From Aquanectria penicillioides (Eukaryota; Ascomycota; Sordariomycetes; Hypocreales; Nectriaceae): a stretch of DNA of 64,000 bases. Shown in pieces: positions 11,216 through 24,241 of the stretch (position 1 is its first letter; every line of letters begins with the position of its first letter). The notes under the pieces were generated by a model. The model ran no database searches. It saw nothing but the letters and a program-made list of their open reading frames with translations, and was not told the origin of the DNA. The position numbers and the translations under genes are program-made. The stretch spans positions 4,030,001 through 4,094,000 of the forward strand of contig PYIU01000003.1 of the NCBI GenBank assembly GCA_003415625.1, read 5' to 3'.

Positions 11216-12429
11216 ATGGCTGACGCTATATCTTCCTTGATCCGGAGAGTGATCTTGGAGTCTCCTCCTGGAGAATGGGCCATGCGACAACTCCGTGAGT
11301 TACTGATTGGTGCCCTAAAGCAAGGCCCCATCCCTCAACATGTCTCTTTCGAGATGGACGGAAACCGACGATACGCTCGGAGCCACCGAATGGAAACTAT
11401 AGAGGGTCACCACCATGGATTCGAGGCTCTCGCTAGGGTATGTTTTCTCGGAGAGTAACGTTTCGCGCAAAGCGCTGACAAGGCATACAAAGATTATGGA
11501 GATTTGCTACAAGTGCGGTGTCAAGGTTGTCACCGTGTATGCGTTCAGCATCGAAAACTTCAACCGTCCGAAATACGAAGTCGAGGGTCTCATGCAGCTG
11601 GCAAAGGTCAAGCTTGAGCAGTTGACAAATTACGGCCACATTCTAGACCGATACGGCGCCCGTGTCCGCATCCTCGGCCAGCGCGAGATGATTCGAGCCG
11701 ATGTTTTAGAAGTCGTGGACAAGGCAGTCGCACGAACCAAACATAACAACAAGTTCGCATTGACGTTCAGAATGACGACTAGGGCATTCGCTAACAAGTT
11801 GCAGGGCCGTGCTAAACATCTGCTTCCCATACACCTCCCGAGCCGAAATGACAACTGCGGTCAAATCGACCGTGCAAGAATTCCTTGCTCCTACTCCACC
11901 AAAAACCACTCCTTTCTCCCCTTCCCGAATCAGGCAAAAGATACTATCCAGACAGTTGGATGGACATAACGGATTACCCACAATCCCTGATGATCCTCCA
12001 GAGGAGTCTATCAGTCTAGACGACGAGGATGGGAAGGACGACGGAGATGGAAATTCTTCGTCACCAACACTGCATCCAGACTCGCCGTCGCCTCGCCTTC
12101 GGGCAAGGAACAGCTCTGCAAGCCTCTCGGGCTTGCCAAATCCCGAATCAATCACCGCTGAGACGCTAGATAAACATATGTACACCTCGAATGATCCACC
12201 TCTCGACATATTTGTCCGGACAAGTGGTGTGGAACGACTGAGCGACTTCATGCTCTGGCAATGCCATCAAGACACTCAAATTTTCTTCATCGACACGCTA
12301 TGGCCCGACTTTGACCTCCAGCACTTTATTTGGATCTTGTTGGAGTGGCAGTGGCGACAAAAGCAACGAGACCGGGATGAGACGCCTCTTGGAGGACGAA
12401 GTGTGAAGGCGCGACGCATGGTCGAATAG
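11216..12429 (+). CDS. RER2: cis-Prenyltransferase (dehydrodolichyl diphosphate synthase, Rer2-like)
   Basis: Three exons, 11216..11437, 11493..11752 and 11805..12429, give 368 residues. The enzyme family adds isopentenyl units in cis to farnesyl diphosphate to make the dolichol precursor for protein glycosylation, at the ER. Diagnostic motifs are present: FEMDGNRRYAR with the metal-binding Asp48; KVVTVYAFSIENFNRP; NICFPYTSRAEM; RTSGVERLSDFMLWQ (the RxSGxxRLSxFxxWQ block, Arg299); and FFIDTLWPDF. A Ser/Pro-rich and acidic insertion of about 85 residues (roughly 190-275, including LDDEDGKDDGDGNSSS) separates the NICFPYTSR block from the C-terminal catalytic half. The second intron's donor (GTTCGC) is weak, but only this junction gives the conserved NNKAVLNICFPY. 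An Srt1-like paralogue cannot be excluded. Confidence 0.92.
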
Positions 12430-13247
12430 ACTTGGGACATCAATACTCCGTGATCATAATTTAATTCGCGGTCAAGAGGAATATACCCTAATGGCAAGCA
12501 TTCATTCCATTTCAGCAAGGCGTGTAGGGTTTTTAGATGTAGTTGTGGTCCTAACGATAGAGCATATGCTATTTGGGGTTTCTTATGTTCAATGGGGAGA
12601 AGTCTCTGTACATCCACGCATATAGGAGGTCTTTTTTTTTTCCTTCATTAACTGTATCATTAAATGAAGTCGTATTTGAAAAATTACTCGAAGTTTGCAC
12701 CTTGTCGTAAAACATACCAGCTCTCTTCTTGAAACCACTACATTCGGCTTGTCCGAAAGCTGATGACGAAATGCGTGCAAGTTTGGCCCTTATCAGATAA
12801 GAAAAAAACACCGGGATCGGGAGGTTGGTTTCTCCGAAGCGCGGGTCCTCATGATGCAGACTGGAGCCGGAAGCCAGCGATTGGCTCAGGATTGGGGCGC
12901 CTGAGGCCGAAGGTGTGGTGTGTTGGTGCCGGTGCTGCGTGCACTCCCGTGGTAGTCCAGCGCTCGCTTCCCCAAAATCAAATGGAAGCGAGCCATCTGC
13001 CTCTGCCACTGCTTCCTGCTGCCCTCCACCTCTCCCCTCCACACTATCCGCGTCTCTTTCGGCAGTTCAATCGTGCAATCGGCGCAAAATGACCTAGTCC
13101 CTTCTGCCATAAGGTTGATTTTACTGTTACTCACTTCATCCTTCTCCTAGACTGCTCGTCTCGGCCTCCCATCTCTGTGCCACTTCCTCCCACCCCCCGA
13201 TCAGCTCGACCGAGTCCCCCGTTCTCTACCCTCTTACTTCGCCCACA
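12430..13247. other. Intergenic region, cis-prenyltransferase to ING gene
   Basis: 3' flank of the upstream gene, then the promoter and a C-rich leader of the ING gene (about 12990-13247). No further gene recognised. Confidence 0.5.
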
Positions 13248-15435
13248 ATGAAGTCGGCCAAGCCGCCGCCGGCGGATGCCTCGTCGCACCGAAGGTCACA
13301 ACCTGTTCGACAGACGCGAACAAATCCGCCGCGCAGCTCAGCCAACCTCAGCCGCGCTGCTGGCGGCGGCCGAGACTCGATCGGTGCCGCCCTCAACGAC
13401 CAGCCCATCGACATTTTCCCGGCCGTCACCCACTTCGCCGACGCTATTACCGCGCTCCCTAAGGAGCTGGTGCGACACTTCACACTTTTGAAGGAGGTCG
13501 ACGCCAAACTCTTTGCCCCCGAGGCAGAGCTCTTCCGACTCGTCGACGCGGCGGCCAAGGCACCCCTCCCCGAGCCACGCCCGAACAACGAGGCTTCAAG
13601 CAATGCTCCGGCGTCTGCCTCGATGAGCGCCCAGAATAGCTCAAGCGGAATTGCTGCAAACAACAGTCTACAAGCTGTGCCGTCCGCCGACGACTCCCAG
13701 TCTCACAAAGACCTGGTCTTCGACCCTTCCAATCTCCCTCGCCGACACCTCTATCGTCAGACAGCTATCAAAATCCAAGAAATGCTCGTATCGCTCGAAG
13801 AAAAGAATCACGTCATATCCACAGCCAATGAAGCTCTTCAGTCACAGCTTGCCCGCATCGATGATGTATGGCCACATCTCGAGAACGAGTTCAGCGACGA
13901 GACCAAATGGGGAAGCACGACCCATTGGGCGTATCCTGAAAATCGCATCGGGCGATCGCAGGCGGACCGTACACGTCGAGATGGTGCCGCAGCTATCTCG
14001 GCGGCTGCGCAGGCCCTTGCTGAAGAGGCCGCAGCTAGGAGTGATGCCCGGAAACAGGCTGTTCAGGCCAAGAAAAACTCGAGAAATCACAACAATGCCA
14101 ACCACCACCATGACTCTGACTTTGATGATCATGAGGGTCGACACAAAAATGAGAACAAGAAGTCACAGGGCAGCAAGTCCCGCAAAACAGCAGAAACCAA
14201 CAATGTTGGTCTGGGTATCACCACGGCATCCCCCGCTAATGGCAGTAATCCTCCACAAAAGCGGCGCAAAGTTGAAAAGCCAACCAACGGCGCGACAACC
14301 GAACGCGCCATGGGCACTGTGTTTGGAGCCACCGCTCCTAAGGTGAAGACGACAAGTCCCCGAGCGACGCCCGCCCCCGAAGGACCGAAGAAGCGCAAAG
14401 CTCTTCCCTCTGGAAGCGGCCAGTCCAAAAAAAGGTATGTTTTGCCCATTGCCACGGTTATCCTGGGGCAACTTGCTGACATTGAGCTTTCCAGCAGAAA
14501 CGGTGCTACTGGTCTACCGACTTCCGCTACCTCGTCCCCAGTGATCACCGAACTCCCCGAGCCTAAACCTGTCGTCCTCGCATCACCTGCCCCAGGTACC
14601 GCGCCAGCCCCGGCCCCGGCCCCAACACGTGCGCGCCAGAACTCTATACAATCGGTCAATTTGGAGAATGGAAAAGCGCGCCCTCCGTCTTCGGCATCTA
14701 ACAAACCAAATGGAAACCAAGCTGCTGCGACGCCGGATCCCAACGCGCAGCCGAACCCCTGGCCACGTTCTGTCCCGGAGACAAAACCCGTGAAGGAGCC
14801 GAGCATCCCCGTGAAGACAGAGGTCGCTAAGAAGGAGGCCGATCGGCCAGAGACCACGACAGTTCCCACTCCGCCAACTACCAACAAGAAGGAGGCCAAG
14901 GCAGATGAGAACGAGCGCAAGAGCGAATCGCTACCTCCGGTTCCCCCAAACCCAACTGTCACAACGAAAAGTGGACGAGCCAGTAAGCCTTCAACACCCG
15001 CGTTGTTGACGTTCCAAGACGCTGCCAGATCACGGTCATCTCGAAATATAGAGGGCGCTGGCGGTCACAAGAAAACCCAGAAGAAAACGAACTCTACCAT
15101 CCATGCGGTCGTTAGTCATTTATTAGATGAGGACACGAATAACAACATGCAGGGTGACGATGATGAGGTCGAGATCGATGCCGACGAGCCAACTTACTGT
15201 TACTGTAACAGTGTGAGCTATGGCGAAATGGTGGCATGCGACGCAGACGGGTGTCCACGAGAATGGTTTCACTTAGAATGTGTTGGTCTCAAGGTCGCTC
15301 CTGGATCTAAGGGTAAGTTGAATACCAAATCCCAAACAGCAGTTCGTTGGCAGCTAACAATCAATAGCGAAATGGTATTGTGAGGACTGCAAAGAACGCC
15401 TCAAGATGAACGGAAAGAAAGTGAACGGACGATAA
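13248..15435 (+). CDS. ING-family PHD-finger chromatin protein (Pho23/Yng-like)
   Basis: Three exons, 13248..14434, 14495..15312 and 15368..15435, give 690 residues. The N-terminal ING domain (about 45-225) is recognisable from [58 protein letters not shown] and the later [18 protein letters not shown]. The C-terminal PHD finger (about 630-680) has the full C4HC3 set: CYC, CDADGC, HLEC and CEDC, with YGEMVACD at the position that reads methylated H3K4. ING proteins guide histone acetyltransferase (NuA4, NuA3) or deacetylase (Rpd3L) complexes to H3K4me3. Between the domains lies about 400 residues of disordered, basic, Ala/Pro-rich linker, much longer than in yeast homologues. Which complex it joins cannot be told from sequence. 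Intron 1 is 60 bp and in frame. Confidence 0.92.
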
Positions 15436-18400
15436 ACCCAAGCGGTATGCAGGCACAAGCCACAGACAAGTGCTCTTGGTAGGAGGGGATCAACCGGTTC
15501 AGGGTAGCTTCAACGGCCTAGTTTGGGCCGTATGTATATGACAATGGCACAGATGGCGTTTCTTATTGGGGGGACATGTACGGTCACGCACAGTACCGTC
15601 GGTTGGTTGTTTTGGTATTTGGTCCGACACAGTCGGAAATCCAGCCAGGATTTGCCCTGCGCTATGCGTCGAAGCGAAAGGAGCATAACAAGATGTTTGA
15701 GGGATTCAATGTGAGATGGCGCGTACTGGTGTTAGAACGACTCTTTTTCGGTGGTCAAGGGTAAAAAGCATGTTTGCCCTCTTTTACATGACCAAAGGCC
15801 GCTTTGATTAGAACTTGAAAATAATCAAGTAAACAAAAAGGATTATTGTCCTATTGTACGACATATAGACAGCAAAGGGTTGATCGGGTTTGCGTGAGAA
15901 TGAACCAGCGTCTCTCATCTCCATTCGGAGGGGCCTTGACTATTTCCCTTGTGATCAACTTCGATAGTCAAAGAAGCCGCGCCTTGATGGTATCCCAAGG
16001 CTTCTTGGCCAGCAACGGAAAATTACAGAATTCCCACGAGGTTGTCCGGGTTAGAGGTCCCAATACTAGGGCTCACGTTGCGACAGCCACTTTCCAATCT
16101 TGAACCAGCCACTCTGGATCGTCTCGGGAGATAAGGTGGTACGACGGCTCTTCTTCCAACTTGCCTCATGCCAGGGTTGCTTCGGTGCTATCTTGGAGGG
16201 TTCTTTGGGGTTTACTGAGGACTAGCAGACAACAACGAACCCCCAGTGTTGCCGCCGACATATTAAGGTGATAAACGTATGGCCAAGCGTAATGTCTTCC
16301 CGGCTCTGAAACAGATCGTCTTGTCGTTATCCAGTTTCTAAGAACAAAACAGCTTACGATAATTCTCGAATATGGTGGATATCAGAAGAAATACAATCAG
16401 GAAAGGGAAGGGAAGGGCACAAAGGAGGGAGAGAACACGAAGTGGTTTGACAGGGAGAACATGCTAGCTTCGTGTCGATTTTCCGACAGCACGGCACTCC
16501 TCACTTGGGGGTTCACAGATTTGTTTGTGAGAGACGTCGTGTCTTCAGGTGGTGACAGTGGTCGGTAATAAGGAACAGTGTGGCGGATCCAAATCCCCGG
16601 GGCCACTGCCATTCGTTCCCTTTCAGAGGAAGACCCCCATGGGCACAACCAGTTCCGAACAATATTTAGTTGCGTGGTTGCAATTCCTCTGTACTCCGCG
16701 CTGGAGTCGCCGCCTATTGTGTATCTAGAGTACAGCATCCAACCAGAATTCAGTCGAGTTGACAGAGTAGAATAGGGAAGCACAGGAGCAATAGCATGTC
16801 TCCTTGCCTATATATCGTCCTCCCATTAAAGATGATCTGTAGCTGTATTTCGGTGTCCAGCCGTGTTTTTTTGCTGCCCATTGTCGGTGTCAGGAGAATT
16901 ATCGGCATGTGTAGGTAGGCGCCCTTCGCAATGCAAGCTCCGAGCCGCCTTGCTCTCTCCATCTTCCTCCGTCAACGCCAACACAAGCTCTACGGAGCCC
17001 CTCTTTTCCCCCATGACTTTAGTATTACTAGATAAATACTGGCCAGCATTGTGTGCTAGGACTGCTATCCTACCATCCCCGAGATACAACATCCGGTTCC
17101 GTTCCGGCGTGGGCAGGGTATTGAGGATGTTCCTATTACAACCTACGGTCTACCATTCCTACTAAAATCACTTCGCCAGCAAGGAAAAAACAATAAAAAG
17201 AACCAAATGTAGAGTAGCGCCGAGGCGCTTATTGTTGACTCAGGTTAGCTCAAGTAGGCTGCGCCTGGAAACATTGCCCTTCCCGGGCATAGTGCCAACA
17301 AGTGCCCTTTCTGGGATCATGTGCACCTAGACAGGAGGCGGGTGACACTATTTTCCAACAGAATGCGAGTTCAGACGGCACGTACGGGACGGTCAAAGGT
17401 GTGATCATGTAATGAGCGGGGTGAACAATCTAGGTGAAGCTGGGGAGCAGGGGTTTGAGCTGCGGGTGAGCATTTCGGGGAAGATGGCTTTTTTTTCTTA
17501 GGTGCCGGACTAGGCAATAACAGCACACGAGACACGGGACACGTATTGGCGAGGAGAGCAAAGTCACGATGTCAGACTTTTGGTGGTTTGGTTGCAGCGG
17601 GAGACCGGAACGCATGGAACGCAATAGGGTCGAGAAATATGATCACGCGGTGTCGTTGCAAAACTAAAGAGTAATGGTTACCTAAGATATTGGCGGCTGT
17701 GGTGCCTTTGGCTCCGGAGTGAAACGGGAGGCTAAAGCCATTGACCAACGAAAAGTCTTGACTCCGCGTTCTAGAGGGGACGGAGGGGATTGGAAAAGAA
17801 AGATGCCATGGGACCCGTCGGCCAGGGAAATGTCTCTGCCTAACGTGATTTGTTGTCGAGTGTTCCATGTACTACGACCCTGGAGAAAAGTAAACACAAG
17901 ACACCAGTAATTACCGAATCATGGCGGCTCTTGCCCCTCTAAAACTAGGAAGTGAAAGTAAAAAGAGAACGAGGGGGAAAAAAGGAATAAAAGAAGAGAA
18001 GTGTTAAAAATATTCGATAATCGGATGCTATAGGGTACCAGATGCGCCTACTTCATGATGGCACAGTAGTTACAGTACCTTGTTGATGTCGATTCTTTTC
18101 CTCGTAAAAAATTTTAACCCATTTTTTATCCCTACTTCGATTTCATTTTTTATGTCAAGTTTATGTCACAGCTTTCCTAGCATCATCTTACGTCCCCACT
18201 AGTTGGTAGGTTTTGTTGGGCCCCGGGCCGGTTCATGGCTCTTCAGTAGATGGTGCATCTTGGAAATTATGGAGAAGCTGGTGAATTTGGCTTGGCTTGG
18301 GTTTGGAGCTTAGGGAACCGGGGGCCTGGTGGATGCGGAGGGAATGGGGAAGAGGGGCTAGGCTAGATGCCAAGAGTGAAGTGAGAACAAGAACAGGTGA

Positions 18401-18454
18401 GTGCGTTCTGGAGAGAGAAAAGGATTTGGCCCCCAGTTCGTGTCGTGTTCGGTC

Positions 18455-18486
18455 TTTTATTTTTATTTTTATTTTTTATTTTTATA
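18455..18486. repeat. TTTTTA-type A/T tract
   Basis: Repeated TTTTTA units with one longer T run, followed shortly by TCTTG. A closely similar tract occurs in the opposite orientation at about 41157-41182. Confidence 0.7.
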
Positions 18487-18690
18487 ATCTTGTTCCTGGG
18501 CTGTAGTCACACGATAGCCACACTGGGAGTCACACGGTGCCGGAGGGCGCGAGAATCGGAGGGTGGTGGAAAGTCAGAATTCGGTGATTTGAGTCGGGAC
18601 AACAAGCCGACATTTCGGAGGGCCAAGGTGAGCAACGCTGTTTTGAGAGCGGGACGATGTAGCTGAGCGTGGGTGTGAATGTGAGGGTGA

Positions 18691-18723
18691 GAGTGTGTGA
18701 GCGTGTGAGCGTGTGAGTGTGTG
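18691..18723. repeat. Degenerate GTGTGAGC tandem repeat
   Basis: About four imperfect copies of GTGTGAGC/GTGTGAGT in a row. They are part of a GT-rich stretch starting near 18667. Confidence 0.7.
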
Positions 18724-21700
18724 ACCGCCAGCCAGTAGCCATCGACTATCGGACACAGGGTAGCGTATCCGTACTGTATGACGTCCATTCAAAACCCGAA
18801 ATCCGGGGTAATTGGGCTTGCAAGCCCCAGAGAGGTCCGCCCCCAGGGGAGCTCCCAGAAGAGCGGGGAGATGCGGATGGGGGGTGTGCGCGCGGTCAGC
18901 GCTTGGGACAGCTTGGAACGCAGGCCTCGGAGCTGGCAGGCCGCCCTGCAGCGCGCAGCAACTGCAGGAGCCAGGACGCGCCTAATGGGTCCTCGCATGC
19001 CCGGCCTGGCTTGGGTATGCATTGATACGTAACGCTCGGGGACTAGTCGCTGGAAAGGGGGAAGAGACAGCAACGGCAACGGCAACAGCAACTGTGACAG
19101 CATGAGCGCTGAGTCTGAGCCCAAGTCTGAGCCCCAGCACGAGGCGAAGGGGGAGGGGACGGGAGGGGGAGGGTGATGGATGCGCGACGGTGTGTGAAAT
19201 GAACTCGGGCGGCTCGGCGCCCTGTTGAGTTGCCCGAAAAAGGATCATGTGGCCTGCTGTTTTCTCATCTCAGGGGGAGGACGAGGGGGGGGGGGCGAGG
19301 TTTGATGAAATGTGTCGAAATTTCCCAGTTCCCAGGGCCTATCTTATCCCGTACCGCGCTGCTGTCTTGCCGCGCTGATGTGTGGGACGCCGATAGCCTT
19401 TTCGATCTACGTCGGGTATGTAGTCATAGATAGATAACGAAGCATTAAGATAAAGCTCCAGGCCGGGGTATCGGGGTATCGGGGGCATGGGGAGGGTCTC
19501 ACCCTGGGGTTATCCATCAGTTGTTATCTTAGAGACCCGGCCGTGTCTAAGATTGTCGGATTACTCTCGACAGACCGAGGAGGTGCCATCGTCACCGACC
19601 ATCCCGATGTGGTGCAATCCAAAGGTAGGGCGGTCTGCCTGGTCGTCTGGGCGCCTGGACGTGCGGTGCGAGGGGCACGTGGTGGTCCGAGTAAAGTCGT
19701 ATGGTCCTCCAAGGCGTGTAGGCCATCAGCCCAGGCTTTGTACAACATATTACACAAACAAACTAGAGCGCCAAAGAACGGAAGCAACTCATACGCGCAT
19801 TGCAGCATGCCAACATCTCACAGTGGTCTCATCTGGGGGTTGTGAATCTGATGCTCGTGCTGATTCTGCTACAGTTACCGTCATTTGGCCATGGCCTTCC
19901 GTGTTGGTGAGCGGACGCATCTCCTCCACACCATATTCGAGGGGTTACTCCGTGATTAGGCTGGTAAGAGGCATTCTAGGGGGTCTTCTTTGTTCCTTCT
20001 ATCCTAATTGCTTCCTAATATCGAAGACGGCTGGTATCGGGCCAGACTAGGACCTTCGCGGAGGGCTTCCAAATGCGTTCAGTAGTAGCAGCCATGCCCG
20101 GTCTTCTAGTGCCCTCGTGTATTCGTCACGTTGCCGTCGTTCGTCAGGACTTAGGACCCGTTTAAGCTTGAGCTAGTACCGCGCCTAGCTAGGGCCGATG
20201 AGCGGGCTTGATAGCGGTGCGATGTCGCCCACCGGGACCGTGGCTCTGTTTTGGCTTGGACTCGTGAAAAAAAAAAATTCATTTGAAACCCTTATGGACC
20301 GGCTTCCATTGCCGGTCCTGTATAGTCACTCTTAACCTTCCAAGGTAGGTGATTACTGTTAGGTCTGATTATTTTCCTCTTTCATTCACGAGCCGCCCCG
20401 TACCCATCCGTAGCAACCATGTGTTCCGTAGGTTAGCAGAATTTGTGATCGGAGTTTGGGGCAAGACCGGCGAAGTCGGCATGCCCGTCACGGCCTTCGA
20501 TGGAAAGCGTCGGCGTTGCTGCACCCGAAGGTGCTGCGTCTACACCAGTGTGCACAATAGGTTTGTTAACCGCCGAATTCGTCCATCATTGAGACACACA
20601 TCACGATTGCGATTGATTTGGTAGGAGATGTTTGAATTGAAGTAAAACAAATTGTCGAATCGTAGAGCTTGTATTCGGCCTTGCTCACTCTCTGGTCATG
20701 AGGATTGAAGGAAACAAAATAAAAGAGCTTGCTTCTTGGTTCTTCCCCGCCTCTTTCGAATTCATTACGTTACGATTTGCCGCGTCGCTCAACGGGGTGT
20801 TGTAGGGCCAGCAGAGAGGGGGGTGCAGTACCCTTAAGGGTGTGCGTATAGACAGACAGGCAGGCAGAGTAAGTTGGTTGGTGGTGCATGTCGTAAGGAT
20901 GCGTGTATGTGTGTCACTCTCTGTCGTTGGCAGAGGGTCATTTCGCGTCATCGGCCCTGGCGACGCACCGATCGCCAGAGCTGAGTCAAGGGAGGGAGGA
21001 GATGTGAGGGCTGAGTAAACGCCCATCGACCATGTGCGCATCAGACGAAAAAGTATCTACTGCATTGCATTCGCCGGTGCTAAAGTTGACTGCTAACTGG
21101 TGCCGAGGCCGGGGCGGAGACGGCAACCGCGATGGCGGAGATCACGGGGTCTCGCAAAAATCCGGAGGCGAAACCAGCGGGAATGACTGACATTGACACA
21201 GCAGCACCCCGTCAGAAATAGCATCAGCAAGCGAGAAAGAGAAGCGGAAGCAGACTGCAGCGGCAAGCAAGGTAAGATGACCTCGACACCTCCTGTAATT
21301 GCTACGTCTACTACGTCTTGAATTTAGCAGCAAGCATTGTGCCATCCTCTTGAAGCGACACGACAACCCAAAAGCTGTTCCGGGTTGTTCTCATTAGTCA
21401 AACTTGAAAATTCCATCCAATCGCCACCGAGCGAAACAAGCCGATCCGGTGCCGCCTGCTTGTCTCTCTCTTTTGCGTGCACGTTCTACGCAGACCCGGC
21501 CGCTCGGCAGCCGTGGCGGCCATGGCTCCATGGCCCATGGCTTCCATGCTCCGTGCTCCGTGCCCAGACTCCATTCTCCATCCCTTCCCTTCCCCGTCCA
21601 TGGTGTGTTGCTCACCTGATGGGCCCGAAGCACAGTAGCTTCGAACCCAATGCCTGGTTTCTATTACCAAATCTCTCCATGCTAAATGAGGGCACATGCC

Positions 21701-22269
21701 AGCACCAGTTTCGCCCAACGTCCCTGGTGGCTGGCCCCAGGTGGCGCCCGTCGAGGGCCCGCTTGGTTGACTCTTTGGCCAAGACGGGGCGTGCCTCATG
21801 AGTCCTCCTCCGAGCGCTGGTCGGTCGCCGCTCGTCGCTTTATATCCTGGCCATGGCCCGACGCAACAGGTCGCCCTCGACCCTCTACCCTCGACCTTTT
21901 CGTCTTCTCTCCCAAACATCGAGTCCTCGGATTATATATTGTCACATTGATTCAAATATTTTCCATATTTAAACTGACTAACCGACTCTTCGACTGCTGA
22001 CCTCCGCATTTTCTGTCTGCGTTTGCTCTTACATAACAGTTACCCTTCGAGTAGTGGGCTATTACAACATCGCTTCTCTCGCCTTGCTCCGATTCCCACC
22101 TGTCAAACGTCGACTCCTCCGAACCGTCGGATCGGCCACAAGAAAGAAAGGAAAAAATATTTTTGTGCTTCATTGATCCTCAAAGCTCTCTCTCGAGCCA
22201 GACGACGAGGCCTTACTCTTACTTGTTTTCATAACTCCTCCCGTCTACAAGCCCTACCTGCCTACCTCT

Positions 22270-22281
22270 CCCCCCCCCCCC
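22270..22281. repeat. Poly-C run in LRR gene leader
   Basis: Twelve consecutive C bases about 50 bp upstream of the predicted start at 22329, inside the presumed 5' UTR. Confidence 0.85.
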
Positions 22282-22328
22282 AAAGGGTCGGCCACCGCAC
22301 ACCTCATCTTCTTTCGCACGAGATTCGC

Positions 22329-24241
22329 ATGGCCATCCCCCTCAGCCCGGTGCACCAAGAGGTGCCTCACTTTGACCTCTCCGCCTTGCTCAAGGCCAAG
22401 ATGGCTCGTCCCGATTCTCCCAACAGCGGCAGTGAGAAGACGGCTCGGTCGTCCTTCTCCTCCGTGCGGGAGAACGACGATGGCCTGGCGCAGACCTTCA
22501 CGCGCTCCAAAATTTCCTCCTATACCCATGGGACGGAAGAGGTATTCGATGAATCACCCACTGCTGAGATTGCACAGCCTTTGTTCCAGGCTCCTCTGAC
22601 GCAGCCTCACAGTCGGCTTCACGGGTTTTGGTATCCTGCGGATAGCTTCCATGGATGGAAGCAAATTCCCATCAAGGGCAAGGCCGCCAGCCGTAGCTGC
22701 GAGGACCTGCACAAGCTGTCCATGACTTGGAGCTCTCCAGCATCCGTTGTCAAGAAGACTCCCGAACACTATGCCACCGGCACGGCTCCTCTGGAGCGTC
22801 TCCCGAGTGAGGTTCTAGGTTGGTTCGCCCGCAGATGCCAGGGACCCTGCTGCCCTGCACACCCCTGTCATACCAGTCCCACGCTGACTTGTCAATCTCA
22901 GTGGCCATTATCGATCTCCTCGTCATCGAGATCCCTCCAAACGGTCTCACTACTCGTAACGCCGATTTAATGGCCCTTCTCCTTACCTCGCGATCCATCC
23001 ACGCCGCTACCCTCAATACCCTCTACCGACACATTACCATCCCCCACTCGCGCATCTTCCGCAAGTTCCTCACCACCATCACAGAGTACCCTGCTCTTGC
23101 CTCTATCGTGCGGCGCTTGGACTTTAGCCACTTCAACCCCTCTACCATATTCTCCACCGCAAGCGAGCGGGCACAGACCCGAAACTTGACCTCTGAGACC
23201 CTGTTGAAGTGTTTGGAGCTGACCCCATACCTTCAGGAGTTCCTCGCGCAAGAATATATTGACGAGGATCTGGGCCCTGATGTTCTCAAGAAATTGTTCT
23301 TTGGCCTTCCCCGACTTCAGGCGGTTGATTTCTGTGGATGCGCGTCCCCATACTTCAAGAACTCGTTCCAGAGCCTCCTCCAGTCCCCATGGCCCGAGTC
23401 CCTTTCTCTGACCCGCCTATCTTTCCACAAGTGCCTAAACCTTCCGGCATCCATCTTCGAAGCTATTCTCCCCCGTCTCGAGAAGGTCACTCACCTTGAC
23501 TTGGCCGGAACTCGAGTGACAGACTCGGCTCTTCAGAGCATCCCCGAAACTGCAAGAATCACTCACTTGAACCTGGCCAAGTGCAGAGAGTTGAGCTCTG
23601 AGGTTGTGGTCAAGTTCATCACAACCCATCCCTCCATTATCCAGACCATTTCTGTTCTCAGCCTTGCAACCAACGCCAGCAGCCACCTGCTGCTAGGCAA
23701 GACTGATGTGGATGCCATCCTCCCCAGACTACCCACTACTCTGCGATCCCTTAACTTGAAGGGAAGTAGGATGGATTCCTCTCACCTCCCTCTACTCACA
23801 CCCCTTGTCCAACACCTCGAGGAGCTTGCTATCGGCCGCGGACTTGACCTCGGCGATATTCACAGACTCCTGTATCAAAATCAGCAATGGATCCCTCACA
23901 CCCTTCGGTACCTCGATATCTCCGACATTGACACTATCATCGGAAGCGCCAATGCACTTCTGACCCCCGCTAGCGCCCCGCTCCATGTTATCGAGCTCGA
24001 GGAGCGTGCATATGAGCGAGCCGCTAAGGCTAGGAAGAACCTCGAGCGCGTGGGATGGACGGCTAAGGAGTTTGGTAGCCGTTACTGGCTTGTCCGCATG
24101 AACTCAGACGGCACTACTCGGGACAATGGTGCCCGGTGGTGGAAGATGGGGGCTGAGAGCTGGGGCATGAGGAAGATTCCGGTAGCGGAGGCCGACGTCG
24201 GAGGCATGTATGGGACCTTCATGTTCGGGCGACGATTGTAA
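22329..24241 (+). CDS. F-box-like, leucine-rich-repeat protein
   Basis: Two exons, 22329..22818 and 22902..24241, joined by an 83-bp GT-AG intron, give 609 residues. The junction creates PLERLPSEVLVAIIDLLVIEI at about 154-174, which starts a degenerate F-box (to about 205, ending SRSIHAATLNTLYRHITI). It is followed by leucine-rich repeats at about 240-470, for example VTHLDLAGTRVTDSAL, ITHLNLAKCRELSSE, LRSLNLKGSRMDSSHL and LRYLDISDIDT. The last about 100 residues (RYWLVRMNSDGTTRDNGARW region) look fungal-specific. F-box/LRR proteins usually select substrates for SCF ubiquitin ligases, but binding to Skp1 is not shown here. The frame is open upstream to about 22023. I chose 22329 because the preceding sequence is leader-like and contains a poly-C run. 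22401 is an alternative start. Confidence 0.82.

Larger units (their letters stand above)
15436..22328. other. Gene-poor 6.9 kb interval upstream of the LRR gene
   Basis: No frame here matches a protein family I recognise. Candidate frames are short and overlap on both strands. Contents: ING 3' flank to about 15850; unremarkable sequence to about 17900; AT-rich patches around 18000-18180; an A/T tract at 18455-18486; a GTGTGAGC repeat at 18691-18723; a GGCAAC repeat at about 19068-19093; a poly-G run near 19287-19299. From about 21400 it becomes pyrimidine-rich, with TATA-like sequences near 21840 and 21931, and forms the likely promoter and leader of the gene at 22329. Confidence 0.55.

Noticed and set aside
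17240..17320. TAGCTCAAGTAGG, like a tRNA A box
   Set aside because: The D stem does not pair and no B box lies at a suitable distance.
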